Source: Spirochaetota bacterium (GTDB lineage: Bacteria; Spirochaetota; Spirochaetia; Treponematales; Treponemataceae). From it: a DNA stretch of 64,000 bases. The stretch's first letter is position 1; every line of letters starts with the position of its first letter. The notes under the pieces are model-generated. The model had not been told where the DNA came from. It worked only from the letters and a program-made list of their open reading frames with translations, and did not search any database. Positions 58,437 to 64,000 of this stretch are shown here, in pieces. Position numbers and translations under genes: made by a program. The stretch covers positions 27,125-91,124 of the forward strand of contig JAEWMY010000047.1 in the NCBI GenBank assembly GCA_023393015.1, written 5' to 3'.

Positions 58437-59351
58437 ATGAAAAGAAGGAATCTGATACTCGCGGCGGCGTTCGCGCTCGCCGTTGTACTGCTTGTCGCCC
58501 TGCCGAAGGGGAACAAGGGAGGCCGGAACGTCGGGGACGACGGGACGACGGCGTTTCGAATAACGACGGTGACGGCGACGAAGGCCGACATGACCGATTA
58601 TCTCGAGATGAACGGAGACGTCGAGGCCGACAACACGGTTTCCGCGTATCCGGACATCGCCGGAAAACTCGCGAGGCTCCACGTGGAGTTAGGGTCGGCC
58701 GTGAAGAAGGGAGACCTCATCGCCGAGATCGATCCGTCGAAACCGGGGGAACGCTACGCGCTGAGCCCGGTATACGCGCCCATACGGGGAACCGTGACGT
58801 CGACGCCGCAGAAGGCGGGCGCGACCGTCTCGACCGGCACGGCGGTCGCCGTGATCGGGGACATCGACCGTTTGCAGGTTGTCGCGAAGGTATCGGAACG
58901 GGACGTCGCGGTGCTTAAAAAAGGCCTCAGGGCCGTCGTAACATTCGAAGCATATCCCGGAGTAGATTTTCCCGCGACCGTTTTCCGGGTCTCGCCGCTC
59001 GTCGACTCGACGTCGAGGACGAAGGAAATATTCCTTTCGTTCGACAAGGCCGACGCGCGGATCAACTCCGGCATGTTCGCGCGGGTGAAACTCTACACGA
59101 CGCTCCATAGGGACAGCGTAACGGTTCCCGAGGACGCGATCGCCCAAAACTACGAGAAGTACTACGTGTACGTGCTGAACGACGACGACACGGTCTCGAA
59201 GCGCGAGATAACCCGCGGAATAACCGTCGACGGCAAGAGTCAGGTTACGAGCGGGCTTGAGGTCGGCGAAACGATCGCGTGCCAGGGAATCACCGTCCTC
59301 TCCGACGGCGCAAAGGTCCGCGACGTCGGGAAGAAGGAGGCGGCCGAATGA
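58437..59351 (+). CDS. RND efflux membrane-fusion (adaptor) protein
   Basis: A 304-residue periplasmic adaptor with an N-terminal anchor helix (LILAAAFALAVVLLVAL). The lipoyl/barrel-sandwich halves are VSAYPDIAGKLARLHVELGSAVKKGDLIAEI and APIRGTVTSTPQKAGATVSTGTAVAVIG; the connecting coiled-coil hairpin is almost absent, so the adaptor is shorter than AcrA. It begins on the base after the TolC stop and overlaps the pump gene by four bases. Confidence 0.92.
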   Translation: MKRRNLILAAAFALAVVLLVALPKGNKGGRNVGDDGTTAFRITTVTATKADMTDYLEMNGDVEADNTVSAYPDIAGKLARLHVELGSAVKKGDLIAEIDPSKPGERYALSPVYAPIRGTVTSTPQKAGATVSTGTAVAVIGDIDRLQVVAKVSERDVAVLKKGLRAVVTFEAYPGVDFPATVFRVSPLVDSTSRTKEIFLSFDKADARINSGMFARVKLYTTLHRDSVTVPEDAIAQNYEKYYVYVLNDDDTVSKREITRGITVDGKSQVTSGLEVGETIACQGITVLSDGAKVRDVGKKEAAE

Positions 59352-62300
59352 GTATGTCCTCGAAGGTCGTCGAGCACCCGATCCTGACTTCCGTCGTCTT
59401 CGCCCTGCTCGGAATCATGAGCCTTTACGCACTCTCGAACGTCTCGATCGGGCTTTTCCCGGATATAGAGATGCCCGTCGCCATCGTGTACACCACGTAC
59501 GAATCGGCCGGCCCGGAATCCGTCGAGAAATCCGTGACGAAGCCGCTCGAGTCAAGCCTCACGGGGCTGTCGAACCTGGAGTCGCTCACCTCGACGTCGT
59601 CGGAAGGCTCATCCATAATCATGCTGGAGTTCGATTACGGGACCGACCTCGACGCGGTAAGCATGGACATCCGCGACAAGATCGACCGCGTTCGCGGGTC
59701 GCTTCCCGACGACGCGGACAGCCCGCAGATCATGAAGTTCGACTCTTCGAGCCAGCCGATCGTCAAAATCGCCGTACGGGGCAACCGGACCGCCGAAGAC
59801 CTGAAAAAGGTCGCCGACGACTACATCGTCGACCGGCTACAGCAGGCGAACGGCGTCGGTAAGGCGAATGCCTCGGGCGGCAGGGAGAAGATCGTCCGCG
59901 TCGAGATCTCGCAAAACCGGCTCGAGGCGTACGACCTCACGATGACCGAGGTCGCCTCGGCGCTCGCCACGCAGAATCTCGAGCTCGGCGGGGGAAAGGT
60001 CGAGGAAGGCTCTAAGAGCTATTCCGTCAGGACCGTCGGAGAGTACGCGAGCGTCGAGGAGATAAACGGCGCCATAATGGCCAACAGGGGCGGCTACGTC
60101 GTGCGCCTTTCCGATATCGGAAGGGCGTTCATGGGATACGAGGACACGAGCTCGTACGTATACGTAAACGGAAACCCGGGGGTATACGTCTCGGTCACCA
60201 AGCAGAGCGGCGAGAACACCGTGAGCGTCGCTGACGCGGTATACCGGAAACTCGACGAGATTCGCGCGGGACTGCCGTCGGACGTAACGCTCGAGATCGT
60301 GTCCGACTCGAGCGAGCAGGTCAGGAGCACAATCAACGCCCTGCTCGACGCCTCTTGGCAGGGGGCGATTCTCGCCATGCTCGTGCTTTTCCTGTTTCTC
60401 AGAAACGTCAAGAGCACCGTTATCATGGGTATTTCCATACCGTTCTCCATCCTGATCACCCTGTTGTGCATGAGCTTCGCCGGGATCACGCTGAACATGA
60501 TGACCATGACCGGACTCATACTCGGCGTCGGGATGGTCGTCGACGCCTCGGTCGTCGTTCTCGAGAACATCTATCAGTACCGGGAGCGCGGGACGAAGCC
60601 GACCGTCGCGGCCGTGCTGGGTACGCAGGAGGTGTTCGCCTCGGTGTTCTCGGGAAACCTCACGACCATATGCGTGTTTATCCCCATCATCTTCTTCAGG
60701 GGAGACCTCGGCTTCGTCGGGCAGATGTTCACCGACCTCATCTTCACCATCATCATCGCGCTCGTGTCGAGTCTTTTCGTGGCGATATTCCTCGTTCCCG
60801 TACTGTCCAGCAGGTTCCTCGCGATACGTACGCGGGCCGAAAAGCCGCTGAAGAACCCCGCGTTGATCCGTTTCGACGCGGCGATCGGTGGCGCGCTTTC
60901 CGCGCTTTCGAGCAAATACGAGGGCGCGTTGAAAAAGGTCCTGAAGTACCGAAAGACCACGGTCATCGTCGTGCTCGGGCTTTTTCTGGTGAGCCTCGCG
61001 GCGATAACGCGGCTCAACATCAGGCTCATCCCGAACATGAGCGACGATTCCGTTACGCTCGAGGTGGAGCTTCCGCTCGGAACGAGGCTCGACGAGACGA
61101 ACGAGGTCCTTCAAGGGCTGGAGGGAATCGTGCGGGACGAGATAAAGGGATTCGAATCGGTCGTGACGACCGTCGGCTCGGGAGGCCATTTCTCCTCGAG
61201 CAAGCCGCATTACGGCTCTATCGCCATTATCCTGCCCGACGCGGAGGAGCAGGTTGACGACGCCGACGCGGTCAAGGCGAAGCTTCGCGCGCATTTTGAC
61301 GCCTATCCCCAGGCGACGATGTCCTTTTCCTCCGGGATGATGCGGAACATGACCGGCGCCGACATCGACATCGCGGTACGGTCGGACGATCTCGACGAGG
61401 CCCTGTCCGCCGCTCGGGATATCGTGACCGTCATGAAAACGTCCGTGCCCGACGTCTCGGAGGCGACGATCGACACGACGGAAGGGCTTCCCCAGGTCGA
61501 GGTGGTCATAGACCGGGATCGCGCGTACGATTTCGGCCTTACGGTAGCGTCCGTCGCGAACGAGATTTACGCGTGCGTGAAGGGGAAGACCGCCACGGTC
61601 TACCGCGAGAAGGGGGATGAGTATTCCGTCACGGTCTATCTTCAGGATTCCGACCGGTCGGGCGTGCCTGACCTCGAGAAGATCTATGTGACGGGCACGA
61701 AAGGACGTGTCGCCGTGTCGAATTTCGCGCGGCTTGAAAAGGGCCTCGGCCCCGTGGCGATTAACCGCGAGGATCAGCGGAGAACCGTGCACGTTACGGC
61801 GGATATCCTCACGAACACCAAGGCGAACGTCGTGGAAGAGAGGATCAAGGCGGCGATAGACGGGACGCTCGTCCTTCCCGAGGGCGTGCTGGTTTCGTAC
61901 GAGGGTTCATGGAAGGAGATCGCCGAAACGGGACGCGTGTTCCTGCTGATAATCGTGATGGCCCTGCTTCTCGTGTACGGCGTCATGGCGGGAACCTATG
62001 AGTCGTTCAAGGACCCGTTCATCAACATGTTCACGATACCGCTCGGGCTTATCGGCATCGTCGCGATTTACCTCGTGACGGGACAGATCATCTCGATGTT
62101 CACCGCGCTCGGCTTCGTCATGCTCATCGGCATCGCCGTCAACAACGGCATCATCCTCGTTGACCAGACGAATCTTTTGGTGAACAGGGGAACCCCGCTG
62201 AAGGAGGCCTGCGTAAAAGCGGCGTCCTCACGGTTACGGCCGATCCTCATGACCACGCTCACTACCATGCTCGGGATGTTCCCCATGGCGTTCTTCCCTT

Positions 62301-62500
62301 CGGAGAACTCGGTGATGCTCCAGCCGATAGGACTCAGCGTCTTCGGGGGGCTTCTCTCGAGCACGCTCATCACGCTGTTCTTCATACCGGTCCTATACTC
62401 GCTCGTGAACGAACGGCGAGCGGCGGAAGGCTCGGGGAAAAGGGGAAGTCGCGCGAGCCGCGCAAGGCGCAAGGAGGCCGTATGTACCGATTCGAAATAG
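59348..62500 (+). CDS. RND efflux pump
   Basis: A 1050-residue inner-membrane proton-driven exporter with the twelve-helix RND plan. Typical start (VVEHPILTSVVFALLGIMSL) and TM4 region LILGVGMVVDASVVVLENIY; where AcrB has a pair of aspartates, only one is seen (VDAS), with the second carried by a non-acidic residue as in many HAE-1-like relatives. TM10-12 show GFVMLIGIAVNNGIILVDQTN and LRPILMTTLTTMLGMFPMAF. Two large periplasmic loops are present. Substrate not predictable from sequence. Confidence 0.93.
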   Translation: MSMSSKVVEHPILTSVVFALLGIMSLYALSNVSIGLFPDIEMPVAIVYTTYESAGPESVEKSVTKPLESSLTGLSNLESLTSTSSEGSSIIMLEFDYGTDLDAVSMDIRDKIDRVRGSLPDDADSPQIMKFDSSSQPIVKIAVRGNRTAEDLKKVADDYIVDRLQQANGVGKANASGGREKIVRVEISQNRLEAYDLTMTEVASALATQNLELGGGKVEEGSKSYSVRTVGEYASVEEINGAIMANRGGYVVRLSDIGRAFMGYEDTSSYVYVNGNPGVYVSVTKQSGENTVSVADAVYRKLDEIRAGLPSDVTLEIVSDSSEQVRSTINALLDASWQGAILAMLVLFLFLRNVKSTVIMGISIPFSILITLLCMSFAGITLNMMTMTGLILGVGMVVDASVVVLENIYQYRERGTKPTVAAVLGTQEVFASVFSGNLTTICVFIPIIFFRGDLGFVGQMFTDLIFTIIIALVSSLFVAIFLVPVLSSRFLAIRTRAEKPLKNPALIRFDAAIGGALSALSSKYEGALKKVLKYRKTTVIVVLGLFLVSLAAITRLNIRLIPNMSDDSVTLEVELPLGTRLDETNEVLQGLEGIVRDEIKGFESVVTTVGSGGHFSSSKPHYGSIAIILPDAEEQVDDADAVKAKLRAHFDAYPQATMSFSSGMMRNMTGADIDIAVRSDDLDEALSAARDIVTVMKTSVPDVSEATIDTTEGLPQVEVVIDRDRAYDFGLTVASVANEIYACVKGKTATVYREKGDEYSVTVYLQDSDRSGVPDLEKIYVTGTKGRVAVSNFARLEKGLGPVAINREDQRRTVHVTADILTNTKANVVEERIKAAIDGTLVLPEGVLVSYEGSWKEIAETGRVFLLIIVMALLLVYGVMAGTYESFKDPFINMFTIPLGLIGIVAIYLVTGQIISMFTALGFVMLIGIAVNNGIILVDQTNLLVNRGTPLKEACVKAASSRLRPILMTTLTTMLGMFPMAFFPSENSVMLQPIGLSVFGGLLSSTLITLFFIPVLYSLVNERRAAEGSGKRGSRASRARRKEAVCTDSK

Positions 62501-62769
62501 TTTCAAACCGTTCCGTCAAGGACGATATCGTCGAGGGCCTTGAGAGGGCCCTGCCCGGAATCCTCTACACCGTGATTCCCCAGGCCGAAGGCCGGGGAAA
62601 AAATGACCGGAAGCTGGGGACGACGACCTGGCCCGAGCTCAATTTCATCCTGTTCGCCTACGTCGCGGACGGGGATCTCGGGTCGGCGAAGGGGGTGATC
62701 GCCGAGGTCAAGCGGCGTTTCCCGAACGAGGGGATAGCCTGTTTCACCGTAAAAACGGAGGAGGCGTGA
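62482..62769 (+). CDS. PG0541-type transporter-associated protein
   Basis: A 95-residue soluble ferredoxin-fold-like (NIL/PII-like) protein of the PG0541 family, which is found next to RND transporters in anaerobes. It overlaps the pump gene by 19 bases and has AAGGAGG within the pump's last codons, so it is translationally coupled. It has no signal peptide; it could sense a metabolite or modulate the pump from the cytoplasm, but no role is proven. Confidence 0.82.
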   Translation: MYRFEIVSNRSVKDDIVEGLERALPGILYTVIPQAEGRGKNDRKLGTTTWPELNFILFAYVADGDLGSAKGVIAEVKRRFPNEGIACFTVKTEEA

Positions 62770-62774
62770 AAAAA

Positions 62775-62799
62775 GCCCGGGGAGACCCGGGCTTTTTTT
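62775..62799. terminator. bidirectional terminator between the efflux operon and efp
   Basis: Stem GCCCGGG/CCCGGGC (62775-62781, 62786-62792) with a GAGA loop flanked by A6 and T7, so it ends both convergent transcripts. Confidence 0.93.
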
Positions 62800-62848
62800 C
62801 GTCAACGCGCGACGACAAGACGCCGTGCGGCCACTTCGAACGGCGGCC

Positions 62849-63412
62849 TCAGCTGTTGACTCGTTCCTGGTATTCGTTCGTCTCGGTGTTGACCATGATC
62901 TTTTCGCCCTGCTTGATGAAGAGCGGGACGCGGACGACGAGTCCGGTTTCGGTGACGACCGGCTTTGTGGCGCCCGAGACGGTGTCGCCGCGGACGTAGT
63001 TCTCGCTTTCCGCCACGACGAAGATCATCTTTGTGGGGATCTTGACGTCGATCGACTCGCCTTCCCACACGACGATGTCGTACTCGTCGCCCTCGCGAAG
63101 GTAGTTCTTCTTGTCGCCCATTACGTCGTCGGCGACCATGATCTGCTCGAAGCTTTCGCTGTCCATGAAGACGAAGTTGTCGCCGTCATGGTACTGAAAC
63201 TGGCTCTTTCTCGTATCGACGGTCGCGTCCTCTACGGTATCCGCCGTCTTGATGGTCTGCGTGAGGACCGAACCGTCGCGAAGGTTCTTCATCTTGACGC
63301 GCGCGAAGGCGGCACCCTTTCCCGGATTGACGAACTCGCGTTCCACGACGAGATACGGGGTGCCCTTGTTCAAAAGGACCGTTCCCTTTCCGATATCTCC
63401 ACCTCTGATCAT
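62849..63412 (-). CDS. efp: elongation factor P
   Basis: A 187-residue three-domain translation factor that relieves polyproline stalling. The modification site is VNPGKGAAFARVK with Lys32 at the tip of the first domain, the form expected to be beta-lysylated (EpmA/EpmB type). The next gene upstream is the EpmA ligase, consistent with that. The C-terminal domain ends VPLFIKQGEKIMVNTETNEY. Terminator after it is shared with the efflux operon. Confidence 0.97.
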   Translation of the reverse strand: MIRGGDIGKGTVLLNKGTPYLVVEREFVNPGKGAAFARVKMKNLRDGSVLTQTIKTADTVEDATVDTRKSQFQYHDGDNFVFMDSESFEQIMVADDVMGDKKNYLREGDEYDIVVWEGESIDVKIPTKMIFVVAESENYVRGDTVSGATKPVVTETGLVVRVPLFIKQGEKIMVNTETNEYQERVNS

Positions 63413-63526
63413 GATATTACTCTCCTATGTATAAAAGGCGGGCTTTGAACCCGCGAAAAATCCCTGCCCCGGAAGTATAGCGGATTTACCGCGACGTGGC
63501 TAGTTGCCGCCCGTCCCGCCTCCGGG

Positions 63527-64000
63527 TCAGAGGCGGTCGGTAAGCGGGAACGGCATGACCGCGTCGATCGATTTTCTTCCGGCGAGGGACATGACGAGAC
63601 GGTCGAAGCCCATCGCCACGCCAGAGCATTCCGGCATCCGGGCGCAGACCCGCGCGATGTCGGACGCCGCGGCGTGTGGAACGCGCGCGGTCGAGTCCTT
63701 GATCCCGATTTCCCGCTCGAAATAGGCGGAGATCCTGTCCGCGTCGCGTTCCTCGGAGTAGCAGTTCGCGAGTTCGACGCCGTCGACGTAGAGCTCCCAG
63801 CGTTCCTTCGTGACCCATTCGGCCGCGCCGACTCTCTCGGTCCTTTCGCGCGCGAGGCAGGGAACGCGAGCGGGATAGTCGGTCAGGTACACGCGCCGTC
63901 CGCGCGGAAGCGCGGGTTCGACGGAATGCACCAGAATGAGTTCGTAGAGGTCGTCCCATTCCCATGCCGCGAGCGTGTTCTCCTCGCCGAGGCCGAGTCG
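63527..64000 (-). CDS. epmA: EF-P lysyl-ligase EpmA (lysyl-tRNA synthetase paralog; 5' end outside window)
   Basis: The C-terminal 157 residues of a class II synthetase-like protein. Frame is open to the window end; visible: DDLYELILVHSVEPALP, VTKERWELYVDGVELANCYS, then motif 3 MPECSGVAMGFDRLVMSL, which fits EpmA (GenX/PoxA) rather than full LysS because the anticodon-binding domain is absent in that family and the catalytic end is shortened. It attaches lysine to EF-P; the efp gene is immediately downstream on the same strand, 115 bases away. Confidence 0.85.
   Translation of the reverse strand, partial: RLGLGEENTLAAWEWDDLYELILVHSVEPALPRGRRVYLTDYPARVPCLARERTERVGAAEWVTKERWELYVDGVELANCYSEERDADRISAYFEREIGIKDSTARVPHAAASDIARVCARMPECSGVAMGFDRLVMSLAGRKSIDAVMPFPLTDRL

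Noticed and set aside
1..64000. Insertion sequences, prophage or integrative elements
   Set aside because: No transposase, integrase, terminal inverted repeats or attachment sites were recognised; both tRNA-Leu genes lack adjacent integrases or repeated tRNA 3' ends that I could see.

Overview
The window is GC-rich bacterial chromosome from what is most likely an anaerobic spirochaete of the Treponema lineage. The evidence is: a TatPT-type TRAP transporter arranged P-T next to a fused QM permease, as in Treponema pallidum Tp0956/Tp0957; a eukaryote-like CDP-alcohol phosphotransferase of the kind used for choline lipids in treponemes; a 2-oxoacid:ferredoxin oxidoreductase operon; and oxygen-defence genes (desulfoferrodoxin, ferritin, bacteriohemerythrin domain). 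The species cannot be named. No transposase, phage gene, CRISPR array or rRNA was seen. Genes are closely packed, often with 4-base ATGA/GTGA overlaps. Three tRNA genes lie here: Leu-TAA, Leu-GAG and Val-GAC.

Layout. 0-2.6 kb: lipid phosphotransferase (cut by the left edge), DedA membrane protein, secreted protein. 2.6-5.4 kb: amino-acid-type ABC importer directly downstream of tRNA-Leu and probably on the same transcript. 5.4-10.8 kb: TatD nuclease, TRAP transporter operon, TrpR-like repressor. 10.9-17.5 kb: very large ankyrin lipoprotein, orphan HPt protein, Kef/CPA2 antiporter fused to a PTS EIIA domain, FabH. 17.6-20.4 kb: ferredoxin oxidoreductase operon whose beta subunit ends in an 18-bp tandem repeat.

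20.5-35.8 kb is a dense signalling island: response-regulator phosphatase, PAS/GAF histidine kinase, diguanylate cyclase-hemerythrin, class III adenylate cyclase, a 1729-residue pseudokinase-AAA-GAF-GGDEF protein, a glycosyltransferase and a four-gene partner-switching cassette (PP2C, STAS, HATPase, CBS-PP2C). It combines c-di-GMP, cAMP and anti-sigma-type signalling. Several genes here and nearby appear to be leaderless: a -10 box sits 7-9 bases before an ATG that has no Shine-Dalgarno sequence.

35.8-48 kb: zinc phospholipase C-like protein, ferritin, two chemoreceptors around a small ferredoxin-like remnant, VOC and SDR enzymes, then a vwa-histidine kinase-response regulator-DUF2157-GDYXXLXY operon. 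48-52 kb: desulfoferrodoxin, two tRNAs, a freestanding condensation-type acyltransferase bracketed by unusual palindromes, a nitroreductase and a GntR-LacI hybrid regulator. 52-64 kb: secreted protein, monofunctional peptidoglycan glycosyltransferase, D-lactate dehydrogenase, a two-component system divergent from an RND efflux operon, and EF-P with its lysyl-ligase EpmA (cut by the right edge).
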